This document shows positions 11,808-22,382 of a stretch of 64,000 nt of DNA, in pieces. Within the stretch, counting starts at the first letter, position 1. Every line of letters begins with the position of its first letter. The notes below the pieces were generated by a model, which was not told the origin of the DNA, did not search any database, and was given only the letters and a program-made list of their open reading frames with translations. Source of the DNA: Reticulitermes speratus (lineage: Eukaryota; Arthropoda; Insecta; Blattodea; Rhinotermitidae); contig JAJKFL010000004.1 of assembly GCA_021186555.1 (NCBI GenBank), positions 26,130,406 to 26,194,405 on the forward strand, read 5' to 3'. A program made the position numbers and the translations under genes.

Positions 11808-12426
11808 TACAAATGTAAATATTATAATGTATGAAACTGTGCTCCGTGATCATGTAGCCTACTAATTATACGATGTGTGTATTCTAGTCATATAGCAAGT
11901 TTTCACAAAAATCAATATAAAGACCACAGAAATAGAATTTGGTACATTGACGTAGGTAGTAATAGTTACAGATACAATACTACACAAAGGAAAAAGTAAG
12001 AAATATTTTAATAATTAAGTTACATATTTAAGTACACGAGGTTTTCAACGTTAACAGCCATGTGTTTATGCCTCATGGCAGAACTGAAGGACACACTGTT
12101 TACTTTGTTTAAAATGCCTGGCTTTGTATGCTTTGTGCACCTTCTTCATTATTTTATACGAACTACCTGAGGATGGCTGTATACAACTGTCGAAACATGC
12201 TGCTGCAGTGAAGAAAGGAAAATAAATGGAACTGTTGCGTAAAATACAAGAGTCATTTATTGTGTTAACACAGCCACTCATTCATATTTGAATGTCTGCT
12301 GGTTCGAAACCCACGCACGCCGCATTCAACAGCAAGGCGCGTGTGGTTTTCGCTTTGCATTTCCTTCTCCAAAATTATTTTACAATTAATGTATAATGAA
12401 TTTACCGCGCTATGGTTGAAGCTGTT
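11808..12426. other. No gene recognised; one palindrome-core motif
   Basis: AT-rich. At 12166-12200 it carries cctgaggatggc followed by cgaaacatgc, the core seen at the centre of the inverted-repeat elements in this window, here without a visible second arm. Confidence 0.55.
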
Positions 12427-12505
12427 ACTCGCCAGTCACCCCGCGGAACCCCGGGTTTAATACCAAGGCATTCCATATGGTATTTTTTGTGGACAAGGTG
12501 GCAAC
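12427..12505 (+). mobile_element. SINE A fragment, diverged
   Basis: Diverged piece of SINE A covering the second half of the tRNA-like head (ccgcggaaccccgggtttaa, the B-box region) and the gtggacaaggtggcaa block. Start and 3' end are missing. Confidence 0.7.
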
Positions 12506-13369
12506 TGTTTGGGCTATTCTGCGACCTTCGGTTTTCCCTTGTTCGTTACAATCGATAGAATACGTCCATAAATATGTAACATTGATGGAATGTTAATTAC
12601 ATTCCACGAATGTTCCATTATGCATTCATATATCATCCGGTAAGCAAACAATAGGTCCATTAGAGGCCGGAGTTCCACAGACAGAGCGTCGCACCTCATC
12701 ACGAATATTTAAACAAGATAGGAAATACAGTAGGCCTATAATGTAACATGAAGGCGCGTTCGGACTTTCGCATCCTACATTTTCTCGGATGGTCATACTA
12801 TTAAATCCTCTGGGGTTCTTGTATTACCTTGAAGAACTAATTACTTACGTCTACGATTATTTTGTCTATGTTAAATTTATCGGTTATTCATAACTTCAGA
12901 GTTTCAGTCTGTCGAAATATTTTGTAATTTCTGACTTACAAAAATTATTTAGTACACAAATTTTAGGGACATCCATACTGTACCTACATATCAGATTTCA
13001 TAATCCCAAGTATAAGAAATAAATATTAAATACCGTGATTTCACTTTTTTATTTTCCTTTATTATGCAGTATGTAAATCGCATGAAGAGAAAAAGAATTT
13101 AATCAAAAATTTACTTCAGAGGTATAATGCGGCTAAACAGATCGTAATGAACAATAAATAGTTGCGTATTATCTTGGGTTTTGTATGTCCGACGGCAAAG
13201 TATTTTACCTTATCGGGCGGAATTAAAAAAGGATAAAGAAATGACTACTACGTAGTGTGACTACATATTTTTCCTTAATTGCCCCGCATGAAAATCGAAT
13301 CTTTATTGCTCTATTATATGTTAAATCAACTACGGCCTGACTGGCTCTGCTGTATGTCTTATAATTACC
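12506..13369. other. No gene recognised
   Basis: AT-rich sequence without recognised proteins or repeats. Confidence 0.55.
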
Positions 13370-13722
13370 TTATAAACGGTAAGATTTTCGAGAAAAAAAA
13401 TGTATTTGACAAGCAATGTGTGTTTTGAGTTTCTACACAATATTAACCGAAACCTTTCTCATTCCAGGAAGTATTCAGTGAGTTATTGTAAGAAACGTAT
13501 AGAGGTCTGCATGCAAAGTGTCTGCTATTTTGTCAAATTGTAAATAAATTTGAATTTTCTTGACGGATCTTTGCGAAAATCCCTAAACTAAAATTTCACG
13601 AAAATACGTCCACCGGCAGGCGAATTTTTCCAATGCGGAGAGACGAACGAACAGAAAAGCGGACAGACAGGCATGGCGCAACTGATAGTAGCTCTTCGCA
13701 ATTTTGCGAAAGCGCCTAAAAT
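13370..13722 (+). mobile_element. Solo arm of the large foldback element
   Basis: Diverged copy of the outer part of the right arm of the inverted-repeat element at 55655-57579. Shared landmarks are the A-run after attttcgag, the ctttctcattcc block, gaattttcttgacggat, the ggacagacaggcatg stretch and the terminus cgcaattttgcgaaagcgcc. No matching left arm is seen nearby, so this is an isolated end. Confidence 0.75.
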
Positions 13723-14160
13723 ACGTACTAGGAAAGGAAATTCATTGGCAAGACGTTAACTGTTATAATCTTTCAATTCGGGTGATAAATCATATTTATG
13801 CAATCCAGATGGCAGTATCTGCGACAACAAAGAACATTAACTTACTGCAGGGTGTTTCAAGCAGTCCTATCTGTAATTACTCCTAAGGAACTACAGTACG
13901 ACACAAGAATCTCTCTCCAGTGTACTGCTTGAAGTTACAAAGTTCGTTTTTCCAGAACGGTCTGTTCTTATGGCGTAGACAACTGAAATTGACTGAACAG
14001 CGTCTCAAAACACGCTGCAATACGTAGGCTTAATTACATGTCTGTAAAGAGCACGCATGCAGTAAGAACAGCGAAGACTCATGTCGAATAACCTTCACAA
14101 AAAGTAACAACTGCGCTTTTGAATTCGCCTAGGTTTCGCTGACTTTACATTGCCTAATAC
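13723..14160. other. No gene recognised
   Basis: Mixed-composition sequence, nothing recognised. Confidence 0.5.
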
Positions 14161-14269
14161 GAGGTGAAGTTGTCCGTGTTTACGGCATGAAGGCACAAAA
14201 AGGAGGTATAGTTCCACACATTTTTTACCTCAGCAGTAGATATAAGCAATCTGCTTCACGCCCCGGTGC
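14161..14269 (-). mobile_element. SINE B 3' fragment
   Basis: Minus-strand 3' third of SINE B: gaggtgaagttgtccgtg, then the cggcatgaagg block and ctgcttcacgccccggtg. The head is absent. Confidence 0.75.
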
Positions 14270-14664
14270 ACAATAAACTAAGTCTAATAAATTTACATGT
14301 TGTCTGTATAGCGTGGAATGTTCCTAAATAAGTATTTCTGACTCCTTTAGTTTGGTTGAAGTAACAATCGTACCGTGTTGATAATTATTCAGCAAGGTCA
14401 CTTACGTAACTTTCATAAAAAAAGTATGGCGCAGGTTTTCTTATTTGAATATTTACGAAATCCCTAGAATTTGCTTCGCATTATGTAAGACACAAACAAC
14501 TGTGTTCTTACAAACCCTCAGCTTATCCAACAACTGGAAGTAACACGCATATCATTAGGTACAATAATACTTGCTGTACAGCAATTATTTGCCGGATTTA
14601 AAAACAAATTAACTCTAGCATTTCGAAAATCAGTGGACTCTGACAGGTTGAGATTATATAAGAC
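14270..14664. other. No gene recognised
   Basis: AT-rich sequence, nothing recognised. Confidence 0.5.
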
Positions 14665-14762
14665 GGAGGAAAAAAAAAATACCCGACCTTGATTGGGAAT
14701 CAAACCCGTAACAATGACGTTTGATCGCTGTGAACTGCTCTGCCAAAGAGATAGACTACATT
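14665..14762 (-). mobile_element. tRNA-like sequence with Pol III terminator
   Basis: On the minus strand an A-box-like ctttggcagagcagttcaca is followed by a B-box-like gggtttgattccca and then a run of nine or more T (complement of the A-run at 14670-14679), as a Pol III terminator would be. Spacing fits a tRNA-like head. It does not match SINE A-E. It could be a degenerate tRNA gene or the head of another SINE; no anticodon assignment is offered. Confidence 0.45.
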
Positions 14763-15334
14763 ATAATTACAATACAGATACTCTTAAAAACATCCGGTAA
14801 TAAGATATTCGTGCGAATTGTAAATATCAAAGGGAAACACGGCCTTTGAAGAGTTACTTGCAATAAATGTAGGTATTATTCGTTTAATTAGACTGTGACC
14901 TAGATTTTCTTTTAGTTAATCCGTACCTCCATCAGACCTGATAAGCCTTCAAATAACTGCTCTGTTTATAAATCTGTACTTTTGCTCTGTGCAATATTTA
15001 TGACTTGGGATTATAATACGTATACAATGTGAATATGGAATGGGTTTAATGATACGGGCCAAGACTTCGTTATTTTAAATCAGTTATGTGTGGGCCTGGT
15101 CCTTATGAGGATAGTTGTACGAAAAGAGGAAGACAAATACATTTTGTGCTTATTTAAAATTTATATATTTGTAAGAGTTATACCCTTCTTTTGGAATCGA
15201 CTGTTTTATTTTTCAAACGTGTACAAAGTTTAATTATAAAACCAGATGGAAGAAACCATTTGGGACACTTTGACATGGATTGGAATAAAATATTAAACTG
15301 GATGTTCAAAATAATTCAACCAGCTCCTAACAGT
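14763..15334. other. No gene recognised
   Basis: AT-rich sequence, nothing recognised. Confidence 0.55.
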
Positions 15335-15455
15335 GTACAGTGACTGGCTCTTGTGAACAAAGTAATGCCACTTCGGCTTTCACAAAACGCAGGGAATTTC
15401 TTGAACAGCTCGGCGACTGTAAGCTTCTTAAGGAATGTGCTCAATGGAATGAGTT
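15335..15455 (+). mobile_element. LINE (TTAG-tail family) 3' UTR fragment
   Basis: Matches the last ~120 bp of the LINE at 57631-58412: tttcacaaaacgcagggaat, cttgaacagctcgg, cttcttaaggaatgtgctc. Diverged 3' fragment with no coding part. Confidence 0.7.
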
Positions 15456-15722
15456 AGTTCGATCTATATTTTACTTTACTGCAGCTTCCACATAAGCAAA
15501 AGTAATGCTGCTGGCTACAAATTAAATATTTATAATATTCTTTTCAAACAAAACGTGTCATTGCAAAATCTTTTGCTAATGACTCCAGCAAAACAGCAAT
15601 AAACTACTGTATTTACACATCGGTGTTATGAAATACAACGGGTGCACTTGCAATATTACACACGCAACCTTAACACTTGCAAAACAAGATTCTCCACGCG
15701 TCATCCCAAAGCAACTTCCTGA

Positions 15723-18077
15723 CTTCAGTACTCTTACTCAACGAAGAGATGCATTATAGGAGGAGATCTGAACTTACCTCAAGCGAATTGGAATGGGGAT
15801 GCAGGAAAGACAACCGGTTTTCAGGCTTTCGTAAACAAATTAGTATGGGAAAATGGTTATACTCAGGTAGTAAGTGGCCCGACGAGAGGTGACGCGCTGT
15901 TGGACATCTACCTCCTCAGACCTGATAATACGCTTAACTCTTGTAACATTGTGCACGGAATCAGCGATCATAGCGGGGTTTTATTGGAAGTAGAATGGGA
16001 TGAAAATTGTCGGGAGAAAAAAATTGAAAGGATAGTCCCGGTGTACCACAAAACAGATGTATTAGGTTTGCAAACATTTCTTCGGGAAAATTTTAGCTTA
16101 TGGGCTGGAAATGGTAGTAGCGTGGAGGAGATATGGAAAAGCTACAAGGAAATAGTCTTTGAGGGTATAGAACGTTTTGTACCACATAAAATTCTAAGTA
16201 AAAATCCGGATCCGGAATATTATACGAAGGAAGTAAAACGACTTAAGGTAAAGGTGAGGAAAGTTTACAATAAGCGAAAATTTGGTGGGTATTACCAAGC
16301 AGAGCTGAAACGTTTATCCAAAGAGTTACTGATAGCAAAAAAGAAGGCTCAGGAGACATTCTTAAGTTCGGTCTTACAAAACGAAGGTAAATGCTGGGCA
16401 GAGTTTTATAAGTATGTTAAAAGACGTAAAGGTAATAGAGAAAATATTCCTGCGATCAAGGGCATTAATGGAAATATCATCACCGAACCAATAGAAAAGG
16501 CCAACTCCCTAAACTCTTATTATGCGTCTGTATTCAGTTGCGAACGAAACACCCCGCAAATCCAATCGACAGATTCAGGAAAACCGTTCACCATTAGTAT
16601 CAACATTTTAAGGAAACGACTATCAGCAATCGGGAGAAATAAATCCGTCGGACCAGATGGCATTCCTGGGGAAATTTTAAAGTTAGGTGGGGAAGCCATG
16701 ATTCCATACCTCGCGAGATTACTAGATATAACGATGAACAACAATTCTATCCCAGGGGACTGGAAAAAAGCTATAGTGGTTCCTATTTATAAAGGGGGAG
16801 ATCGATCGGTAGTGGGAAACTATAGACCGGTCAGTTTAACCTCAGTAGTTTGCAAACAAATGGAGCACGTTATAGCAGGGTATCTAAGGCAAGTCTGGGA
16901 AATGAGTGAGTGGTTATATGAGGGTCAGCATGGATTTAGACCAGGGTACTCATGCGAAAGCCAAGTAGTCACAGTTTGTCAAGATATTGCTGATTCATTG
17001 GACGAGGGAGTCAGGACTGACGCGATTATAATAGATTTTTCAAAGGCTTTTGATTTAGTCCCACATGATAGGCTGCTTTCAAAAATTGCGGAAACCGGTG
17101 TGGACTTGAGGGTAGTGGTGTGGATAAAGGAATTTCTGTTAGGACGTTCGCAAAGAGTTAGAGTAGACGGACAACTATCTCATGAAGTCAGAGTAACGTC
17201 GGGAGTGCCGCAAGGGAGCGTATTAGGTCCGTTGCTCTTCCTCGCTTATGTTAATGATATTTGGAGAAACATTGAGTCAAATATACGGCTTTTCGCTGAT
17301 GATTGTATAATATACAGGAGAATAATCGATAGTAATGACATTGAAAATTTGCAGACAGACTTAAATAGATTAGGGGAATGGGCGGTTGAAAATGAAATGA
17401 GGATAAATCCAGGTAAGAGTAAAGCAGTAAGCTTCAATAGAGCTAGGGTGAAAGGTAAACTGAGGTATTGTATTGGGGATCAACTAATTCCAGAGGCAAA
17501 TAGCTTTAAGTATTTAGGAATAATTATACGCAGCGACCTAAGCTGGGCAGATCATGTAAATTATACACTAAGAAAATCATGGAGGGCTCTTCATTTCGTA
17601 ATGCGTATACTCAAAAGGGCAAATAATAATACGAAAAGTTTAGCTTATACGGCACTTGTGAGACCGATACTTGAGTATGGAGCGGTGTGTTGGGACCCAT
17701 ACAGAGAAGGTCAGGTAAGCGCTTTGAATCGCGTGCAAAAGAGAGCGGCAAAATTTGCAAATAATACAAATGAATCGGGTTGGGAAACATTGACACAGCG
17801 TAGAGCGATAGCCCGAATATGCGCCCTTTTCAAAGCATACACCGGGGGACGGGCTTGGAAAACAATAGGGGATAGACTGCTAAAACCATGCTACCTGGGT
17901 AGGGACGATCATAGTCGGAAAATTAGGATTAGGAAACAAAGAACAGATGTAGGTAAATATTCCTTTGTAAATAGGACCATAAAAAGCTGGAACCAATTAC
18001 CTCCAAGCGTACTAGCGACTTTCCCCTGTAAATTAAGCTCTTTTAAAAAAAGGGTCAAGAACGTCATTACAAGCTAA
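15723..18077 (+). CDS. LINE endonuclease (partial) plus reverse transcriptase
   Basis: One uninterrupted frame of 784 codons, opening after an in-frame TGA at 15720 and ending in TAA at 18075. The first ~85 codons are the C-terminal half of an APE-type endonuclease: a GGDLN motif near 15756-15770 and the SDH motif near 15963-15971. Counting residues from a TTG at 15900, the reverse transcriptase shows KSVGPDGIP near 247, motif A with FSKAFD near 377, GVPQGSVLGPLLF near 434 and the catalytic FADD near 464. The thumb and C-terminal region carries RPILEYGAVCWDPY and KSWNQLPPSV, typical of CR1/L2/Jockey-group enzymes. Catalytic aspartates are intact and there is no internal stop, so the copy is fairly young. 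There is no ATG near the start: the 5' part of the element is lost. Whether it is expressed cannot be told. Confidence 0.95.
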   Translation, partial: LQYSYSTKRCIIGGDLNLPQANWNGDAGKTTGFQAFVNKLVWENGYTQVVSGPTRGDALLDIYLLRPDNTLNSCNIVHGISDHSGVLLEVEWDENCREKKIERIVPVYHKTDVLGLQTFLRENFSLWAGNGSSVEEIWKSYKEIVFEGIERFVPHKILSKNPDPEYYTKEVKRLKVKVRKVYNKRKFGGYYQAELKRLSKELLIAKKKAQETFLSSVLQNEGKCWAEFYKYVKRRKGNRENIPAIKGINGNIITEPIEKANSLNSYYASVFSCERNTPQIQSTDSGKPFTISINILRKRLSAIGRNKSVGPDGIPGEILKLGGEAMIPYLARLLDITMNNNSIPGDWKKAIVVPIYKGGDRSVVGNYRPVSLTSVVCKQMEHVIAGYLRQVWEMSEWLYEGQHGFRPGYSCESQVVTVCQDIADSLDEGVRTDAIIIDFSKAFDLVPHDRLLSKIAETGVDLRVVVWIKEFLLGRSQRVRVDGQLSHEVRVTSGVPQGSVLGPLLFLAYVNDIWRNIESNIRLFADDCIIYRRIIDSNDIENLQTDLNRLGEWAVENEMRINPGKSKAVSFNRARVKGKLRYCIGDQLIPEANSFKYLGIIIRSDLSWADHVNYTLRKSWRALHFVMRILKRANNNTKSLAYTALVRPILEYGAVCWDPYREGQVSALNRVQKRAAKFANNTNESGWETLTQRRAIARICALFKAYTGGRAWKTIGDRLLKPCYLGRDDHSRKIRIRKQRTDVGKYSFVNRTIKSWNQLPPSVLATFPCKLSSFKKRVKNVITS

Positions 18078-18299
18078 GGATTTTTAAGTGGAGATTAAAT
18101 AAAAATAAGGGATGTGAAGTGAAGGGGTGTGAAGTGATGTGAAGTGAAGTGCTCTGGTTTCGAAGTGAAGTGAAGTGAATTAAGTTCTTGGGGGATATAA
18201 TTAGCATGTACTTTGGTCTGACTTTATACTGAGGATATTCTAACGCACTGAAATTAATTAATGTGTGGGTGTTTTTTGTATTGTGCTTGTTTAAAAAAT

Positions 18300-19075
18300 T
18301 TTTTTTTTTTTTATTCTGTGTATGGGTGTTTTTGTAAGGTGTGGATGCTTTTGTAAGGTGTGGATGATTTGTAAGTTGTGGATGTTTTTGTAATGTGTGT
18401 ACGGTGTTTCTAATATGTGTACTTGTATTTACTGTATGTATTTTGTTTACTGTATGTATTTTGTTTTGTATGTGTAAGGGTGTTTTAGTAAGGTGCGTAC
18501 GGTTTTCTAATATGTGTATTTGTATTTACTGTATGTATTTTGTTTTGTATGTGTATGGGTGTTTTTGTAAGGTATGGATGTATTTGTAAGGTGTGGATGT
18601 TTTTGTAAGGTGTGGATGCTTTTGTAAGGAGTGGATGCTTTTGTAAGGTGCAGATGTTTTTGTAATGTGTGTACGGTGTTCTAATGTGTGTACTTGTATT
18701 TACTGTATGTATTTAATTTTGTATGTGTATGGGTGTTTTTGTAAGGTGTGTACGGTGTTCTAATATGAGTACTTGTATTTACTGTATGTATTTTGTTTTG
18801 TATGTGCATGGGTGTTTTTGTAAGGTATGAACGGGGTTTTTCTAATATGTGTACTTGTATTTACTGTATGTATTTTGTTTTGTATGTGTATGGGTGTTTT
18901 TGTAAGGTGTGGATGTATTTGTAAGGTATGGATGTTTTTGTAAGGTGTGGATGCTTTTGTAAGGAGTGGATGCTTTTGCAAGGTGTGGATGTTTTTATAA
19001 TGTGTGTACGGTGTTATAATGTGTGTACTTGTATTTACTGTATGTATTTTGTTTTGTAATTGTGTATAGTTTGTT
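18300..19075 (+). repeat. Minisatellite in the LINE 3' UTR
   Basis: Degenerate T/G-rich tandem repeat of about 19 bp (gtgtggatgtttttgtaag), interleaved with a longer recurring block containing cttgtatttactgtatgtat and tgtatgggtgtttttgtaag, so there is higher-order structure. The A/C-poor strand gives long spurious frames on both strands. It follows the RT stop directly and precedes the 49-bp repeats, so I place it within the LINE 3' UTR. Confidence 0.88.
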
Positions 19076-19108
19076 TTGTATTGTTAATTTTATGTATATT
19101 TATATGTC

Positions 19109-19255
19109 CATTTGTATTGTGTGTACTAGTGTAAGGACTACTGCCACCGGGTGAAAACATTTGTATTGTGTGTACTAGTGTAAGGACTACTGCCACCGGG
19201 TGAAAACATTTGTATTGTGTGTACTAGTGTAAGGACTACTGCCACCGGGTGAAAA
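19109..19255 (+). repeat. Three tandem 49-bp repeats at the LINE 3' end
   Basis: Three essentially identical 49-bp units start at 19109, 19158 and 19207, each containing gtgtgtactagtgtaaggac and ctgccaccgggtgaaaa. They lie just upstream of the (TAA)n tail, where LINE reverse transcriptases recognise their RNA, so they may be repeated recognition hairpins (inference). Confidence 0.93.
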
Positions 19256-19265
19256 CCCAATTGCA

Positions 19266-19268
19266 GTA

Positions 19269-19300
<32 letters not shown>

Positions 19301-19311
19301 TAATAATATAC
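19266..19311 (+). repeat. (TAA)n tail of the LINE
   Basis: Repeated TAA interrupted by a run of ten or so A, marking the 3' terminus of the LINE. Confidence 0.88.
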
Positions 19312-19813
19312 ACAGGCGATTCATGTATGTACAACAAAAATGAAATATATTTGGAACGTTCAGGTTTATAAATTAGTAAGTTTACGAATTGCAGGCGTGT
19401 GACACAGGAGAAAGAATCACGTAGGACTAATGGACCTGCAGTCCTTTCTTAAATATTTCGGAATTTTGAATGTGATTTAAATTTCGCAAATATTATATAA
19501 TTTATGTGGAAATGAACTATCTCCTCGCAGCAAATTTCTCCTTCAGAAGATAGCAGTCGAACAGTTAAGTCAATAAATGTGACGCTTTTCATGGACCTCG
19601 AAGTTTTGTGACCGCGTGCAGCCAACCCAGTCAAGAGCCAATCGAAAGCCCTGCACACCCTCAAGTAGCTTTACACTATCTTCATTTCTTAAGAAAAGAG
19701 TACAGTAACGAGATCACTATGTCGTGCGTGTCTGTATCTGTGTGTCCGCCCCCCCCCCTCCCCCCAAATTTCAGGTTCCCAATCAGCTGAGCTATTTTAA
19801 ATAAAATCTGTGT
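19312..19813. other. No gene recognised
   Basis: AT-rich with a poly-C/T stretch at about 19748-19766. Nothing recognised. Confidence 0.5.
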
Positions 19814-20087
19814 AACACTGAAGAAGTATACAGATCGTCAATCACAACTGCGTTTATAGTACTTTATTCTTGCTACATGTTTCGGCTTTTCTGGAAAGCT
19901 ATCATCAGGCAATTAAAAATAGACAAAAAGACATTTTCAATAAAATCCACCCAATGATACTCCTTCAATTGTCTTTCTTTGTGTATTTTTTAATTTCCTG
20001 ATGATGGCTTTCCAGAAAAGCCGAAACATGTAAAGATTAAAATAATATAAACTCAGTTGTGACTGACGATCTATACTTCTTCACTGT
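19814..20087. mobile_element. Inverted-repeat (foldback/MITE-like) element
   Basis: Arms of about 105 bp (19814-19920 and 19983-20087) are inverted copies of each other, with a spacer of about 60 bp. Each outer end reads aacactgaagaag or its near-complement, and each inner end carries cctgatgatggctttccaga followed by aagccgaaacatgta. The arms differ at several sites and the left arm is slightly longer near 19860. No reading frame. A non-autonomous DNA transposon or a fossil foldback is likely; no flanking duplication was identified. Confidence 0.85.
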
Positions 20088-20169
20088 TGTTCATATATCA
20101 CAACGGGATATCATACGTGAAGAATATTGGTATGTACCTTATACCATTAGAGGCACATCTCTCTCCTGA

Positions 20170-20335
20170 GCTGCACGAACCCAGACTACACCCTTTCACT
20201 AAAATTATAACCCACTTTAATATTATCTTACCACGTACGTTTACTTTTTCTAAGTGGACTCTTTCCTTTAGGGTTTCCCTCTAAACGTTTATAAGCACGT
20301 ATTTTCTATGCGTGCTACATGCCCCGCCAACAAAT
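20170..20335 (-). mobile_element. LINE (TTAG-tail family) fragment
   Basis: Diverged minus-strand copy of the coding 3' end of the LINE seen at 43614-44234. Landmarks are ccactttaatattatcttac, tctaagtggactctttcctt and gcgtgctacatgccccgcc (the inverted GHVARM region). Confidence 0.7.
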
Positions 20336-21664
20336 GTACAACTTGCAATAATAACATGGCGTGTATATCTAAACTTGTGAGGATCGAAATGTACTAGCAA
20401 AACTTAATACACTGTCATGAAATGATATATAGTACCACATTTCGCAAAATAAGCAACTTTCCAACAGGCAAAATTCCGTGAAGCGTGAAAAGACAAAAGG
20501 TTGGCGGCGTGATAGGCACACTTTGTTATCACTTTCATGATGATAAAAGGCGAACCCTGGGCTGGACATTTGAAATATGGTACGAAGATAAATCCTTAAA
20601 ACTAATACAATTACACATATGCCCACGGTGCAAAATCACGGGAGGCAAATTTCTGTACGGGAACTCTGTTAGCGAAATATATACTGTGGACTACATTTTC
20701 ATTTTAATACTTTCTCACGATCAGTTTTTTGTTTGTTACACCGCGAGCCTGTCAAGATACGAGCGGGGGGACAATTCAGCTGTTTCGTCGGTGAGTGTTC
20801 CATCTCCCCATCAATGTGACACAGGATTTTACCAGAAGGTGGTCACTCAATAACAAAACATGCACACTTGCACTGAGACTATTTCTACTGTAGGTACAAA
20901 CATATAATCCGTATTGACACAGACCTATACAGGAAGTGTAAATATGCATTCATATCATGATACCAGAATAAAAAAAATGAATCAGAGATATCCTCGTTCC
21001 ACATATGGTGACATTATGAGTATTTATTACCCATAAATTATCACCAGCTATGTTTTCTTCAAAGTGTGTGGGGTGCAAAAGTTTGAACTTCAAAGTAAAC
21101 TAAACTAAACTAAACCACTTTAAGTAGAACTTTAGTTTCCTTTTCTTTTTATTCTTCTTCAAGTCAGTACGTCCACAACCACACCCCTTCCGGCAATCCA
21201 TAGGTATCATTCGGGACTACAGGAGAAAAGTTAAATTTTCATGTTAGAATCCGACGGAAGAAGACTTGTTTTTTCCACATCACAATATTGAGGATAATCT
21301 GACAAACAGAGCGGTGTATAAACTGTTCTTAGTTTACAGATCGCATTTCTGTCACAGACATTATTTTTGCGTGAATTGGTTATGTTCCTTTCCTCTTACA
21401 TGACGACAGCTCACCTATGTTGCAGAACTTACTACTTACAGGAACACCGCCAGCTCTAGCAAATGCTGACATGACAGGAAAGGAGAAATGTACGACACCA
21501 TACCAATGCGGATCAAACCAATGTCCCAAACGAAATCAGCGTCTTGTTATACCCTACTGGGTTCAGACGCACAGTACAGACTGCAGATTGTTTCCAGTCA
21601 GTGAACGCACATAATTCTTTGTTCTCTGACTTCAGAGCGACTTAGACAATAGCGAGCCGTGTGC
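20336..21664. other. No gene recognised
   Basis: Reading frames up to 122 codons on the plus strand without recognisable domains. A short taaac repeat lies near 21097-21114. Confidence 0.5.
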
Positions 21665-21893
21665 TTAAGCGAAATGTCATGAAGGCTTCTGAGAAGCGGA
21701 AATATAGGCAACGCATTTTTAACCTCGACACTAGTTGGAGACGAGTGATTAGCTTCATGCTTCGAGTGCTTTACTCCCGGGATGACAACCCTCCTGGTAC
21801 GTGACGACAAAGAGAAAATTCCCTTCCCATGTTAAAAACCGAACCCCCATACTTTAGCCCATAGTCAGACACTATATTGACTGAGCTACAACA
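21665..21893 (-). mobile_element. SINE B, diverged, with internal deletion
   Basis: Minus-strand SINE B recognised from atgtcatgaaggc, ttaacctcgacactagttgg, the ctttactcccggg block and the inverted A box (tattgactgagcta). Part of the middle is missing and the B box is degraded. Confidence 0.7.
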
Positions 21894-22153
21894 GCACACA
21901 CAGAAACAAATAATCCAAAAAACGAATATTACAAATACATTACTGTCAAGTATGTGCTATACTTACAATTCAGAAGTTCTGCAAGAGGGATGAGAATTAT
22001 GATTTAGGGGAAGAGGCATATCGGCTAGTTTATTACAAAATGAAGGAGGAAATTTACATTTCATTCATTTTGATTATCTTGCCCTTCACAAATTATTTTA
22101 TTTTAAGAGACAAGAGTGAAGATTGTTTTAGAAAGCCTCAGAAATAACAATTA

Positions 22154-22159
22154 ACTTAC
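22154..22159 (-). other. Splice donor of the FAM43-like exon
   Basis: Minus-strand AAAG|GTAAGT, a full consensus 5' splice site, falling exactly where similarity to the PTB start is cut. Intron phase 1. Confidence 0.75.
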
Positions 22160-22382
22160 CTTTGGCCCATCCTGTCAGCACGTTTCCGAGGTACGCCACC
22201 TTGTATGTTGGATCATACTCGGTGATCGTGACAGACCTTCGCTTCCACAGCTTCCCCAGGGATAATTTCAGGGATCGAAGTGTGCGTTCTCGAAAATCTT
22301 TTCCACATATGCTGGTGGATCCTGTTGAGCCTGCCACAACACCATCTTGAGACAACGTCAGTGGCTGCGGTTGCTGAGTCAT
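22160..22382 (-). CDS. First coding exon of a FAM43-like PID/PTB-domain protein
   Basis: ATG at 22382 is the first Met after an in-frame upstream TGA, with an A at -3. The exon runs 74 codons plus one base to a canonical splice donor (GTAAGT at 22159-22154). The predicted N-terminus has about 35 low-complexity residues, then a basic stretch LSLGKLWKRRS (40-50) and VTITEYDPTYKVAYLGN (51-67), AKG at 73-75. The DPTYxVxYLGN signature followed by AKG is the beginning of the PID/PTB fold in the FAM43 family, a poorly characterised group of adaptor-like proteins. The intron interrupts the domain after AK. No continuation was found on the minus strand down to position 1, so the next exon probably lies outside the window. 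Family assignment is from memory of the motif. Another PTB protein remains possible. Confidence 0.65.

Larger units (their letters stand above)
15723..19311 (+). mobile_element. CR1/L2/Jockey-group LINE, 5'-truncated
   Basis: Non-LTR retrotransposon made of an endonuclease remnant and a complete reverse transcriptase frame (15723-18077), a GTGAA-rich stretch (about 18105-18180), a minisatellite-bearing 3' UTR (about 18300-19075), three 49-bp repeats (19109-19255) and a terminal (TAA)n tail (about 19266-19311). ORF1 and most of the endonuclease are missing. Such elements copy themselves by target-primed reverse transcription; a (TAA)n 3' end is known in some Jockey/I/CR1-group LINEs. The 5' boundary could not be fixed and no target-site duplication was found. 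Confidence 0.92.

Noticed and set aside
18395..19060. Short frames in the T/G-rich repeat on both strands
   Set aside because: Low-complexity products of the LINE 3' UTR minisatellite.
20485..20853. 122-codon plus-strand frame
   Set aside because: No domain or homology recognised, no repeat support; left unassigned.
22162..22350. Plus-strand frame opposite the FAM43-like exon
   Set aside because: Antisense shadow of the coding exon.
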